Below are positions 14,398 through 22,680 of a DNA stretch of 64,000 nucleotides, piece after piece; within the stretch, counting starts at the first letter, position 1; every line of letters begins with the position of its first letter. The notes beneath the pieces are model-generated. The model worked only from the letters and a program-made list of their open reading frames with translations. It was not told the DNA's origin and searched no databases. The stretch covers positions 7,651-71,650 of the forward strand of contig CAJUMS010000001.1 in the NCBI GenBank assembly GCA_910587465.1. The letters run 5' to 3'. Made by a program: the position numbers and the translations under genes. This DNA comes from an uncultured Oscillospiraceae bacterium. Its GTDB lineage: Bacteria > Bacillota > Clostridia > Oscillospirales > Ruminococcaceae.

Positions 14398-15207
14398 ATG
14401 ACCGTAAAGACTTTTTCGATAAATCCCGAAAAGACCGCGTTTGTAAAGGCGTATCTGCCCGATATGATACAGGGCGTCGAGTATTGCGAAAAGCGCCCGT
14501 CCGTGGTGATCTTCCCGGGCGGAGGCTACGAGTATTGCTCCGACCGCGAGGGCGAGCCTATCGCATTGCAGTATCTCGCGGCGGGCTACTCGGCGTTCGT
14601 CGTTACATATTCCTGCAACACGCGCTTCCCCGCGCCGCTGATCGATGCCGCCTATACGTTCTACAAAATACGCATGAGAGCCGAGGAGTTCCACATCGAC
14701 CCGAAGAAGATCGCCGTGCTCGGCTGTTCTGCGGGGGGGCATCTCGCGGGCTGTCTCGCGACCATGTGGAACGACAACTCCATCGTCAAGACCATCGACT
14801 GCGAGCCCGAGGAGCTGCGCCCGGACGCGGCGGTACTGTGCTATCCGGTTATCAGCGGCGTGACCTCTCCGCACGTCGGCAGCTTCGAGGTGCTGCTCGG
14901 CAGCGACCCGAACCGTTCCGACCTGTCAAGACTGTCGCTCGAGAACCGCGTTACGCCGAAAACCCCGCCGATCTTCATGTGGCACACCGCCAACGACGGC
15001 AGCGTCTCCGCGCACAATTCGCTTGTAATGGCGAAGGCGTGTATTTCCAATAAGATACCCGTCGAGCTTCACCTGTTCGACGAAGGACCTCACGGCTTAT
15101 CGACCTGCGACAAGGCAACGGGCTACAACGAGTATTACTGGCAGAAGGGCTGCCGCCGCTGGATAGAGCTGTCGATAGAATTCCTCAACAAGTATATGAA
15201 CGTTTAA
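14398..15207 (+). CDS. alpha/beta-hydrolase, acetyl-esterase-like
   Basis: The 269-residue cytoplasmic enzyme belongs to the hormone-sensitive-lipase/BD-FAE-like alpha/beta hydrolases. It has an oxyanion-hole motif VVIFPGGGYEYCSDREGEP (about 36-54), nucleophile elbow GCSAGGH (Ser at about 111), acid in HTANDGSVS and catalytic His in EGPHGLS. Such enzymes deacetylate imported sugars or hydrolyse small esters; a carbohydrate esterase role suits this glycan-using genome but is inferred. No signal peptide. First of three closely spaced genes (24 bases to the TPR gene). Confidence 0.85.
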   Translation: MTVKTFSINPEKTAFVKAYLPDMIQGVEYCEKRPSVVIFPGGGYEYCSDREGEPIALQYLAAGYSAFVVTYSCNTRFPAPLIDAAYTFYKIRMRAEEFHIDPKKIAVLGCSAGGHLAGCLATMWNDNSIVKTIDCEPEELRPDAAVLCYPVISGVTSPHVGSFEVLLGSDPNRSDLSRLSLENRVTPKTPPIFMWHTANDGSVSAHNSLVMAKACISNKIPVELHLFDEGPHGLSTCDKATGYNEYYWQKGCRRWIELSIEFLNKYMNV

Positions 15208-15231
15208 TATAGAAAAAAGAAAGGTAATTTT

Positions 15232-15855
15232 ATGGCTGATAACACGGCACGGATAAATGAAGATGTATCCGCGTTCAACGCAAAATACGACAGGGTCAAA
15301 TTTGAAACTCCCGACATTAAACGCGCGTATATTGCCGACGCGGAGGAGATAATCGAACGGTATCCGCCGCAAAGCGTTGAGGAGCGGCAGGCGCTCGCGA
15401 AGTTTTATTCGCATTTGGGCTGTATGATAACGGTGTTCGGGCAGGATCTTGAAAACGGCATAAGGTACTACCGCAAGTCGATAGAGCTTGACCCCGAATC
15501 ATACGATCTCCAATGGGAATATTACACGACGCTAGAGGAAATAGTCGAGGACGAGAATTATTCCACTCCAGAGCTGATACAAGACGCGATAGACTGTCTG
15601 ACCTTCTGTATCAACTATTGCGATACTCCCGAGCTTCGCGAGAAACATTATATACATTACCGATATACGGACTTAGGGCGGGTTTATATGGCGGCGGGCG
15701 ATTATCGAAAAGCGAAGGAATGCTTTGAAAGGTCAATGCAGATTCTGCCAAACGATAACGCGCGAAATCTGCTTGCGCAGGTCAACAGGAAAATCGGAAA
15801 TCCCATTACGAGATTTTTCGGAAAAATATTTTCCGTTTTCCGCAAAAATAAATAA
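15232..15855 (+). CDS. TPR-repeat protein
   Basis: The 207-residue protein contains tetratricopeptide repeats: LENGIRYYRKSIELDPESYD at about 80-100 and a repeat near 150-180 (LGRVYMAAGDYRKAKECFER). A basic aromatic tail ends the protein (GNPITRFFGKIFSVFRKNK), which could touch the membrane or nucleic acid. No signal peptide is evident. TPRs usually mediate protein-protein contacts, so it may be an adaptor; its partner is not indicated. GAAAGGTAATTTT precedes the ATG. It lies 24 bases from the esterase and 20 from the decarboxylase, so it is cotranscribed with them. Confidence 0.82.
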   Translation: MADNTARINEDVSAFNAKYDRVKFETPDIKRAYIADAEEIIERYPPQSVEERQALAKFYSHLGCMITVFGQDLENGIRYYRKSIELDPESYDLQWEYYTTLEEIVEDENYSTPELIQDAIDCLTFCINYCDTPELREKHYIHYRYTDLGRVYMAAGDYRKAKECFERSMQILPNDNARNLLAQVNRKIGNPITRFFGKIFSVFRKNK

Positions 15856-15875
15856 ACAAAAGAGAGGTACACAAA

Positions 15876-17147
15876 ATGGCAGAGAAAAAACCTTTTGTTA
15901 CAAAGGAACAGATAGACGAGATAGTAAAATGCTATCCCACCCCCTTCCATATTTACGACGAAAAGGGAATACGCGAAAACGCCCGCGCCCTTAAAGCAGC
16001 GTTTTCGTGGAACAAGGGTTTCCGCGAGTATTTCGCGGTAAAGGCGACCCCCAACCCGTTCATTATGAAGGTATTGCAGGAGGAGGGCTGCGGCTTTGAC
16101 TGTTCCAGCTATACCGAGCTGCTGTTGTCGGACGAGGTGGGAGCCAAAAATCACGACATAATGTTCAGCTCCAACGCCACCCCTGATATGGATTTCAAGA
16201 AAGCATTTGAGCTCGGCGCGATAATCAATCTCGACGATTTCACGCACATTGATATACTCGACAAGCTGACGGGCATACCCGAGACCATCTGCTGTCGCTA
16301 CAACCCCGGCGGAGAATTTAAAACCGACGGCTCACCGAACGTTATGGACACGCCGCGCGACGCTAAGTACGGCTTCACCCACGAGCAGATAATCGAAGGC
16401 TATAAGATATTGAAGTCAAAGGGAGCAAAGCGTTTCGGAATGCACGCTTTCCTCGCGTCGAACACGCTCACCAACGACTATTACCCCACCCTCGCAAGGA
16501 TAATGTTCAGAGCCGCTGCCGAGATAAAGGAAAAGGCGGGCGTTGAGCTGTCGTTCATTAACCTGAGCGGCGGCGTGGGTATCCCCTACAAGCCCGACCA
16601 GCCCGCGAACGACATCGCAGTCATCGGCGAAAAAGTCCGCGAGGCTTACGAGGAGATCCTCGTTCCCGCGGGAATGGGCAATGTCGCGCTGTTTACCGAG
16701 CTCGGACGTTTTATGCTCGCGCCCTACGGTATGCTTATCGCAACGGCTATCCGCGAAAAGCATATCTACAAGGAGTACATAGGGCTCGACGCGTGCGCCG
16801 CGAATTTAATGCGACCCGCTATTTACGGCGCTTATCACCATATAACCGTATTGGGCAAGGAAAACGCTCCCTGCGATCATAAGTACGACGTGACGGGCGG
16901 ACTCTGCGAGAACTGCGACAAATTCGCGATTGATCGTATGCTCCCGAAAATAGACCTCGGCGACTATATCGCTATCCATGATACGGGTGCGCACGGTTTC
17001 TCCATGGGCTACAATTATAACGGTAAGCTGTGGAGCGCCGAGCTTCTCCTTCGCGAGGACAACAGCGTAAAACTGATACGCCGCGCCGAAACTCCCGAGG
17101 ATTATTTTGCGACATTTGATTTCGCAAAGGGCAATTTTGAGCTGTAA
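15876..17147 (+). CDS. lysA: PLP fold-III decarboxylase, diaminopimelate decarboxylase-like
   Basis: The 423-residue enzyme is a fold-III PLP decarboxylase. The PLP lysine is K56 in EYFAVKATPNPF; the phosphate-binding loop LSGGVGIPY lies near 228, and the C-terminal substrate-binding segment GGLCENCDKF carries the usual Cys. LysA decarboxylates meso-diaminopimelate to lysine in the last step of lysine biosynthesis. The segment after the barrel strand reads FGMHAFLASNT instead of the common H-x-GSQ pattern, so it is a divergent LysA branch and another amino-acid substrate is possible. Ribosome site AGAGAGGT. It ends the esterase-TPR-lysA operon just before a double terminator. Confidence 0.8.
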   Translation: MAEKKPFVTKEQIDEIVKCYPTPFHIYDEKGIRENARALKAAFSWNKGFREYFAVKATPNPFIMKVLQEEGCGFDCSSYTELLLSDEVGAKNHDIMFSSNATPDMDFKKAFELGAIINLDDFTHIDILDKLTGIPETICCRYNPGGEFKTDGSPNVMDTPRDAKYGFTHEQIIEGYKILKSKGAKRFGMHAFLASNTLTNDYYPTLARIMFRAAAEIKEKAGVELSFINLSGGVGIPYKPDQPANDIAVIGEKVREAYEEILVPAGMGNVALFTELGRFMLAPYGMLIATAIREKHIYKEYIGLDACAANLMRPAIYGAYHHITVLGKENAPCDHKYDVTGGLCENCDKFAIDRMLPKIDLGDYIAIHDTGAHGFSMGYNYNGKLWSAELLLREDNSVKLIRRAETPEDYFATFDFAKGNFEL

Positions 17148-17158
17148 TAAGGGAATAT

Positions 17159-17235
17159 ATACTCTCCGTTATGTGCGGTTTGTAGCGGCGGAGAGTATAA
17201 AAGTGCCGTCAGGCAAAAAATCTGACGGCACTTTT
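17159..17235 (+). terminator. tandem hairpins ending the lysA operon
   Basis: Two stems follow the stop: ATACTCTCCG/CGGAGAGTAT (17159-17198), then a classic terminator AAAAGTGCCGTCAG/CTGACGGCACTTTT (17199-17235) with a T-run. Confidence 0.92.
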
Positions 17236-17239
17236 TATT

Positions 17240-17649
17240 GTGAAAATTTTGCATTTTATTGCAGGCGCTCATATGTTATGCTTCAATAAGCACCAAGGAA
17301 AACGCAAAAGGCAACCTCAAAGGATACCGAAGAATATTCGGCAGCCAAGCCCAAATTCGGAAGTGAGGAAAAACTCGGACAGAACCCCCTTGCGAAATAT
17401 AATGTATCGCACAGTCTTCGTCAAGGCAAGCGTCAACGGGTCTCACCAATTGCGGCACGCTAGAGATCTTCGTGCTTAGAGCCTGCTTGGTATTTCAACA
17501 AAAGATACCGAACAAACTCTTACGGAGGAGAAAGGTCTTTGCGGATACCGTTTCCAAGCCATTATGAAACGCCTGGACGGAAATGGTTTAAAACAAATTG
17601 CGCCAACGAAAGTGGGAAAAGCTCTTTGGAAAATTGAATATTTTTACGG
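17240..17649. other. 410-base gap without an intact gene; possible gene remnant
   Basis: No start-to-stop gene is convincing. On the plus strand a stop-free frame from about 17485 to 17650 encodes a protein-like stretch (TEQTLTEEKGLCGYRFQAIM) that runs into the end of the opposite-strand permease gene. Another plus frame is basic and low-complexity. This could be a decayed gene, but I cannot identify a parent family. Confidence 0.3.
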
Positions 17650-19083
17650 TCACTTGCGCACAGCCATTTTCAGAATATCACCAAACTTGATACGGTTGCC
17701 GTTGTGAAGAATGATAGCCTCGTAAACCTTGCTGACGATAACAGCAACCAGTATGACCGCCGCAGCCAGCACCGCGACTGCCACAACAGACTGCCACAGC
17801 TCCAGCGTACCGAGCATAATAGCGCTCGGCAGCGCAAACGGCGAACTGACGGGGAAAAAGTACGAGAATATCTGCACGGGATTGGTAGTCACCATGCCCG
17901 TGTCAAGCGAGTCGATGTTGCCGAAAACGGGCATATACGCAAGGTACATTCCCAGCACACCGGTAAGCGAATACGGCATCATCGCCTGCTGCAGATCCTC
18001 CATACGCGATATCGAAGCGCCCACCAGAGCCGCGATAAGCGAGAAGAACACGAAGCCAAGCAGGAAGATCACGATTATCAGAAGAATGTTCAGCGGACTG
18101 AAGCCTGCGAGCAGATCGTTGACAGCCGCCGCGATCTCCATTTCCGAAGTCTGTACGCCTCCCGCGCCCTGCGCCGCGTTGGCGAGAGCCTCCTGGACCG
18201 CGGGGTCTTTCGCGATATCCATAGCCTTGCCCAGCATACCGAACGGCGCGGATATCACAAAACTCGCAAACCCGACAATACCCATTATCGTAAATTGCCC
18301 GAAGCTCACCACACCCATCGCGAGCACCTTACCGATAACGACTGCCAGCGGTCTCACCGACGTGAGCAGCAACTCCATAACGCGGCTTGTCTTTTCGGTA
18401 GCTATCGACTGCGCAACCGTGCCGCCGTAGCTGAATATCAGCATAAACAGCACCAGCGATACCACGATAGGGACGAAATAATTCAGCGCGCTCTGAATAA
18501 AGTTCAACTCCTTAGAGCCTGCCTCTATACGTGACGTAGAGATCGAGACTTGCGTAGAGGCATAATTTTCGGGAGCGACCCCCGCGTTGAGCAGCACCCT
18601 GCGGTTTATCATCTCGCTAAGCGCAGCGTTCAACGTATCCACCGCGTCGCCGCCTGCCGCGGAAGTGTAATACGTCCTGACATCATAGCCGATCACCGCG
18701 TTATCTTCGCCGAGGGCAGATGTTATCCGTACTGCCGCGCGGACGTTCTCGGAAGTCTCAAGTTCTTTCACAAGCTCGTCATAGCTCTTTTCGGGAGCGG
18801 CAACAGACATCGCGCTTTCGAGCTGTGCTGTATCGTCTGCCGCAAGTATGCCGGCATCGTCGTAGATATACACCGCGTCAAAATCGGCGAGTGAATTCTC
18901 CGTCTCGCCGTTGGAAACACTACCCTTCTCCTCGTTTCCGATAAGAACGGGGAGGATATTCGTCAACACACAAATCGCCGCAATGATAACGGCAACGATT
19001 ATCGTGCCGATAATAAACGATTTCGTTTTGATATGCTGAATAAGCGTGAAAGAAAATACCTTTTGCCAGCCCTTAGTCCTCAT
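17650..19083 (-). CDS. NatB-like ABC-2 exporter permease
   Basis: From the ATG at 19083, which has AGGTGG five bases upstream and overlaps the ATPase stop, the product is 477 residues. A longer in-frame opening needs a TTG start. The architecture is ABC-2/NatB: an N-terminal TM helix (SFIIGTIIVAVIIAAICVL), a large external domain (about 60-195), then five or six helices (FVPIVVSLVLFMLIF, VIGKVLAMGVVSFGQF, ILLIIVIFLLGFVFFSLI, VVAVAVLAAAVILVAVIV). EKTSRVMELLLTSVRP is the conserved coupling loop. It probably exports ions, drugs or lipids with the NatA-like ATPase; the substrate is not indicated. Confidence 0.88.
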   Translation of the reverse strand: MRTKGWQKVFSFTLIQHIKTKSFIIGTIIVAVIIAAICVLTNILPVLIGNEEKGSVSNGETENSLADFDAVYIYDDAGILAADDTAQLESAMSVAAPEKSYDELVKELETSENVRAAVRITSALGEDNAVIGYDVRTYYTSAAGGDAVDTLNAALSEMINRRVLLNAGVAPENYASTQVSISTSRIEAGSKELNFIQSALNYFVPIVVSLVLFMLIFSYGGTVAQSIATEKTSRVMELLLTSVRPLAVVIGKVLAMGVVSFGQFTIMGIVGFASFVISAPFGMLGKAMDIAKDPAVQEALANAAQGAGGVQTSEMEIAAAVNDLLAGFSPLNILLIIVIFLLGFVFFSLIAALVGASISRMEDLQQAMMPYSLTGVLGMYLAYMPVFGNIDSLDTGMVTTNPVQIFSYFFPVSSPFALPSAIMLGTLELWQSVVAVAVLAAAVILVAVIVSKVYEAIILHNGNRIKFGDILKMAVRK

Positions 19084-19975
19084 TGCCGCCACCTGCCTTT
19101 TCAATAAATATTTCGTTGAGCGTAGGCTCGCGCAGCTCGTATCTGATAAGCGGTATCTTCTGATCGATTATCAGATGGAGAAGCTTATGCGCCTGTTCCT
19201 CGCTCTGTACGTTGTAGCTTGAGCCGTTGGGAGTTTCCTCGGTCGAAATGAGACCGCATTCGGCAGCAAGCGGCGAGATGTTCCCCTCCGCCTTGACGGT
19301 GAGCTTGACGCGCCCGTACCCCTTTTTGATAGCGTTGAGATTGCCCTGCAAAACGGTCTTGCCCTTGTTCATAATTACGATATCGCGGCAGAATTCCTCA
19401 ATAGTAGTCATCTGGTGCGAGGACATTATAATGTACTTGTTTTTCTTGATCTCCTCGCGGATAACGCCCTTGAACAGCTCCGCGTTTACGGGGTCGAGAC
19501 CCGACAGCGGCTCGTCAAGAATTATCAGCACGGGATTTGGGGCAAGCGCCGCGATAAGCTGTATCTTCTGCTGATTGCCCTTCGAAAGCTGCTCCGCGCG
19601 CTTGTTTCTGTGCTCTGCGACGGACAGACGCTCAAACCAATAGTCCAGCGACTTCAAAGCGTCCTGACGGCGCATTCCTTTCAACGTACAGAAGTATACG
19701 AGCTGGTCCATGATCTTGATTTTCGGGTAGAGCCCACGCTCCTCGGCCAGGTAGCCGATCGGCTTTTCGGCGGCGAGGAACGGCTTCCCATCCCACTTGA
19801 CCTCTCCGCTCTCAGCGGCAAGCATTCCGAGTATAATACGGATCGAAGTGGTTTTTCCCGCGCCGTTAGTTCCGAGCAGCGCGAACACGCCGGGGGAATT
19901 CATTTCGAATGTAAGATTATCGACGGCGGTGTATTCGCCGTATTTTTTAACTATATTGCTGACAGATAATCCCAT
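19073..19975 (-). CDS. NatA-like ABC exporter ATPase
   Basis: The ATG at 19975 gives 300 residues; the TTG nine bases upstream is too close to the GGAG. Walker A GTNGAGKTT lies at about 35-43, the signature variant LSKGNQQK near 130, Walker B VLIILDEPLSGLDP near 150, and switch His in MSSHQM. The C-terminal 80 residues are an accessory domain (KKGYGRVKLTVKAEGN) common in NatA/YhaQ ATPases. It is the first gene of the pair and overlaps the permease by 11 bases. A strong promoter and perfect palindromic operator precede it, but no regulator gene belongs to the unit. Confidence 0.92.
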   Translation of the reverse strand: MGLSVSNIVKKYGEYTAVDNLTFEMNSPGVFALLGTNGAGKTTSIRIILGMLAAESGEVKWDGKPFLAAEKPIGYLAEERGLYPKIKIMDQLVYFCTLKGMRRQDALKSLDYWFERLSVAEHRNKRAEQLSKGNQQKIQLIAALAPNPVLIILDEPLSGLDPVNAELFKGVIREEIKKNKYIIMSSHQMTTIEEFCRDIVIMNKGKTVLQGNLNAIKKGYGRVKLTVKAEGNISPLAAECGLISTEETPNGSSYNVQSEEQAHKLLHLIIDQKIPLIRYELREPTLNEIFIEKAGGGNED

Positions 19976-20015
19976 TTTTACCAACGCTCCTTTACAGTGT
20001 AATTTGTGTCTGTTG

Positions 20016-20068
20016 ATACTGTTTATATATCACATAAACAGTATACAATATTTTTTCATCCTTGTCAA
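20016..20068 (-). promoter_or_regulatory. natAB promoter with a perfect palindromic operator
   Basis: Minus strand TTGACA (20068-20063), 17 bases, TATACT (20045-20040). Overlapping and following the -10 is ATACTGTTTAT (20016-20026), a 7-base spacer and ATAAACAGTAT (20034-20044): a perfect 11-bp inverted repeat. Its position predicts repression by a dimeric regulator of the GntR/YtrA, MarR or TetR type, which is not encoded next to it. Confidence 0.85.
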
Positions 20069-20166
20069 TAGGTTTTTTAAAATAAACAAAATTTTTTCGG
20101 TTTATGATATCATTTTGATATCACCATATTGATTATAGCATATTTGGGGTTAGTTGTCAATAGGGG

Positions 20167-20243
20167 AAATCAGAATTTATGTGAGCAACTAAATAACTTA
20201 ACTCTCGTCAACACTTGAGGGTTACTGCTATAAACAATAATTT
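20167..20243 (+). repeat. 77-bp dispersed repeat, copy A
   Basis: This 77-base intergenic segment is identical, apart from one base, to the reverse complement of 38325-38401. It starts with the AAATCAGAATTTAT motif and ends about 70 bases before the response-regulator start. It contains TTGAGG-17-TAATTT, which could act as a promoter reading right. Confidence 0.9.
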
Positions 20244-20251
20244 TCAAAAAC

Positions 20252-20292
20252 TTGACGCTTTTTTGACTTTTTTGTTATATAATAATTATAAC
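20252..20292 (+). promoter_or_regulatory. promoter with direct-repeat operator of the two-component operon
   Basis: TTGACG at 20252 and TTGACT at 20263 form direct half-sites 11 bases apart, followed by TATAAT (20278-20283) and TATAAC (20287-20292). A matching arrangement recurs at 22323 after the operon. Direct repeats one helical turn apart over the -35 region are typical of OmpR-family regulators, so autoregulation is inferred. Confidence 0.6.
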
Positions 20293-20314
20293 TGTACTTA
20301 TTTGGAGGTAGATC

Positions 20315-20995
20315 ATGTCTCACAAAATTCTGATAGTCGACGACGAGCCTATGCTGACCGCGCTTTTATGCGATCATCTCGGTGACAACGGATATATCAC
20401 ATTTGCCGCGAACAGCGCGGAGGATGCTATCCCTCTGCTGGAGAACGCTCCCGATCTTATTCTTCTTGATATCAATATGCCCGGTATGGACGGTCTGGAG
20501 CTTTGCAAATCGATACGTGAACATGTGTCCTGTCCTATCGTGTTCCTCACCGCCAGAATTACCGAGCAAGACAAGGTAAACGGATTTCTGACGGGCGGGG
20601 ACGACTATATTACAAAACCGTTCAGTCTTGTTGAGGTCACGGCGAGGATCGCCGCTCATCTTCGGCGCGACGAACGCGGGAGAACCGCGCAAAGACTTGT
20701 TACGTCGCAGGATCTGATCGTTAACCTTTCAAGCAGGACAGTGCATTTTAAAGGTAACGAGATACCGTTTTCGAGACGCGAGTTTGATATCATTGAGTTT
20801 CTGCTTACAAACGCGGGGCATGTGTTTGACCGCGAAAGCCTGTACGAGGCGGTCTGGGGACCGGACGCGGTGGGCGACAACAGCGTCGTCAAGGAGCATA
20901 TCCGCAAGATACGGCAGAAGCTCGCCGACGCGACGGGCGGGGACGGCTGCATTGAAACCGTGTGGGGGGTGGGGTACAGATGGAAAAAACAGTAA
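20315..20995 (+). CDS. OmpR-family response regulator
   Basis: The 226-residue protein has an intact receiver domain (acidic DD at 9-10, phosphoacceptor D52 in LILLDINMPGMDG, Thr/Ala switch FLTAR, Lys in YITKPF) and a C-terminal winged-helix domain (FSRREFDIIEFLLTNAGHVF, VVKEHIRKIRQKL, IETVWGVGYRW). GGAGGTAG precedes the ATG. Its stop overlaps the histidine kinase start by 16 bases. Direct-repeat operators upstream and after the kinase gene suggest that it controls its own operon and the broken membrane-protein gene behind it. Signal unknown. Confidence 0.93.
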   Translation: MSHKILIVDDEPMLTALLCDHLGDNGYITFAANSAEDAIPLLENAPDLILLDINMPGMDGLELCKSIREHVSCPIVFLTARITEQDKVNGFLTGGDDYITKPFSLVEVTARIAAHLRRDERGRTAQRLVTSQDLIVNLSSRTVHFKGNEIPFSRREFDIIEFLLTNAGHVFDRESLYEAVWGPDAVGDNSVVKEHIRKIRQKLADATGGDGCIETVWGVGYRWKKQ

Positions 20996-22326
20996 AGCCG
21001 AGGCTTCGCGCCGATTTTATAAAGTACGTCACTACGACCTTTATTTGCGTCGCGGCGCTGTCGCTGATCGCTATTCTGGGCTGCGTGGCGGTACGGGAAT
21101 GGCTGGTGCCAAGCTCCGACGAGGTGTATCTGAACTGGACGGACGACATTGAAACGCCGTATGAAAAAGACGTTAAGCCGAATATGGGATATATGCGGCT
21201 TACCCTTGCCGAACCGTCTGACATCAATCCGTTCTATACCGACGATCCTAACGAAAACCGCGTTCTGCGGTTGGGCGGAGCGCTTTTGTATAGTGATATA
21301 CATCTGATCGAGGAGTCCATACACTTGGGAAACATTGGTGTGGACGTCTGTGTTACACGTGTTTACAATTCACCCGAAAGTCTTACTCCGAAGCGGAAAT
21401 TTGTGTACTACGCGAGCAGCGCGGCTATGGTCGCCGTGCCGATAATTCTGGCGCTGGCGGGCGTACTGATGTGCGGTTTTCTTTTCTATGAGGAAAAGCT
21501 GAAAAAGCCTATTGATGAGCTTTCCTCGGCAACCGAAAAGATTGCCGCGCAGGACTTGGATTTTTCGGTCGGCTACCGCGCAGACGACGAGCTGGGGGAA
21601 CTATGCGGTTCGTTTGAACAAATGCGCAGGGCTCTTCGTGAAAATAACGAGCGTATGTGGCAGATGCTGACGGAAAGACGGCAGTTGCAAGCATCGGTCG
21701 CGCACGATCTTCGCAATCCCATTGCCATTATCAAAGGTCACGCGGAATATCTGAGGCTCAACATCGAAAAGGGCAGGCTCAGCGATGAGAAGATACTTTC
21801 CGTTTCGGATAATATCGGGGACGCGGCGGCGCGGCTGGAGCACTATACCGAGTCGATACGTACTCTTAATCATCTGGAGGACTTAGATGTGGAATGCACG
21901 GAGGCAGAGTTTTCGGAACTGTTTGATAACATTTGCGACGACTTTACAGCAATGTCAAAGCAGAGCGGTATAGTCATAAGCTTTGATGAGAATATCGGAA
22001 AACGCATACTTAAGCTTGACAGGCGGGCGCTTTACCGTATTCTCGAAAACCTTATCGGCAACGCTCTGAGGTTTGCAGAGAAGGAGATAAAGGTGATTTT
22101 TTCCTATGGCGGCGGAAGGCTTAATGTAACGGTTTCTGACGACGGATGCGGCTTTTCGGACAAGGTGCTCCGCGCTCGGGACCGATATTTTGTGACGGAT
22201 AAAAGCGACAGCTCTCACTCGGGACTGGGGCTGACTGTCTGCCGTATTCTTTTGCGAAAGCATGGCGGCGGGCTGGCGATTGAAAACAGGGGCGGGGCGT
22301 TCATTGAGTTTTTTCTTGAGGCTTGA
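20980..22326 (+). CDS. sensor histidine kinase with HAMP domain
   Basis: Starting at the ATG at 20980 (purine-rich GGGGTGGGG upstream), the kinase is 448 residues. It has a TM helix near 14-36, an extracytoplasmic sensor of about 105 residues, a second helix near 143-166 (MVAVPIILALAGVLMCGFLF), a HAMP domain, and the H box ASVAHDLRNPIAII with His at about 242. The N box ENLIGNALRFAE, G1 VSDDGCGFS and G2 HSGLGLTVC complete an active kinase. Paired with the overlapping regulator. The sensor domain has no recognised ligand fold, so the signal is unknown. Confidence 0.92.
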   Translation: MEKTVKPRLRADFIKYVTTTFICVAALSLIAILGCVAVREWLVPSSDEVYLNWTDDIETPYEKDVKPNMGYMRLTLAEPSDINPFYTDDPNENRVLRLGGALLYSDIHLIEESIHLGNIGVDVCVTRVYNSPESLTPKRKFVYYASSAAMVAVPIILALAGVLMCGFLFYEEKLKKPIDELSSATEKIAAQDLDFSVGYRADDELGELCGSFEQMRRALRENNERMWQMLTERRQLQASVAHDLRNPIAIIKGHAEYLRLNIEKGRLSDEKILSVSDNIGDAAARLEHYTESIRTLNHLEDLDVECTEAEFSELFDNICDDFTAMSKQSGIVISFDENIGKRILKLDRRALYRILENLIGNALRFAEKEIKVIFSYGGGRLNVTVSDDGCGFSDKVLRARDRYFVTDKSDSSHSGLGLTVCRILLRKHGGGLAIENRGGAFIEFFLEA

Positions 22327-22353
22327 CGGAATTTTGACTTATATAATTATAAT
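22323..22353 (+). promoter_or_regulatory. second copy of the two-component operator/promoter
   Basis: TTGACG (22323-22328) and TTGACT (22334-22339), again 11 bases apart, precede two overlapping TATAAT elements (22342 and 22348). It overlaps the kinase stop and faces the disrupted gene downstream, so that gene was probably a direct target of the regulator. Confidence 0.6.
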
Positions 22354-22374
22354 AAAGTCCTAGGGGGATATTTT

Positions 22375-22632
22375 ATAAAGAAGTTTTTGAGAGCGCTTTT
22401 GTCGGCGGTCGCGTTGTGTATGTTTCAGACGGCGGGGGGGTGCCGTTCGTGTACAGGGTGATAACGACGATAAGGGCTTATCCGCTCGCGATTTTGGGAA
22501 GCGCGGCGGACCTAAGAAAGTGGTATCGGGCTGCTGATACTTGCCGTGCCGCTCACGTTGAGTGTAATGGGACCGAAGCCCGCAAAGTGGGTCTCGGTCT
22601 ATCCGCTGTATACCGAAACAAAGCTGATATAG
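22375..22632 (+). pseudogene. disrupted small membrane-protein gene
   Basis: Three consecutive plus-strand frames each encode plausible membrane-protein sequence. The first opens with an ATA where an ATG would follow AGGGGG, giving KKFLRALLSAVALCMFQTAGG. After a G-run at 22433-22440 the frame shifts to VPFVYRVITTIRAYPLAILG. A later shift gives GIGLLILAVPLTLSVMGPKP and the end ETKLI. The series fits one gene of about 85 residues with two hydrophobic segments, damaged by two frameshifts and possibly a start-codon loss. The G-run also makes sequencing error possible. It sits behind a copy of the two-component operator, so it was probably regulated by that system. Family not recognised. Confidence 0.55.
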
Positions 22633-22635
22633 AAA

Positions 22636-22660
22636 ATCCCGACGGAATATCCGTCGGGAT
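22636..22660. terminator. terminator between converging units
   Basis: ATCCCGACGG (22636-22645) and CCGTCGGGAT (22651-22660) form a perfect 10-bp stem with a 5-base loop; ATCTTTTTAT follows on the plus strand. Confidence 0.85.
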
Positions 22661-22680
22661 ATCTTTTTATATGGACATAC

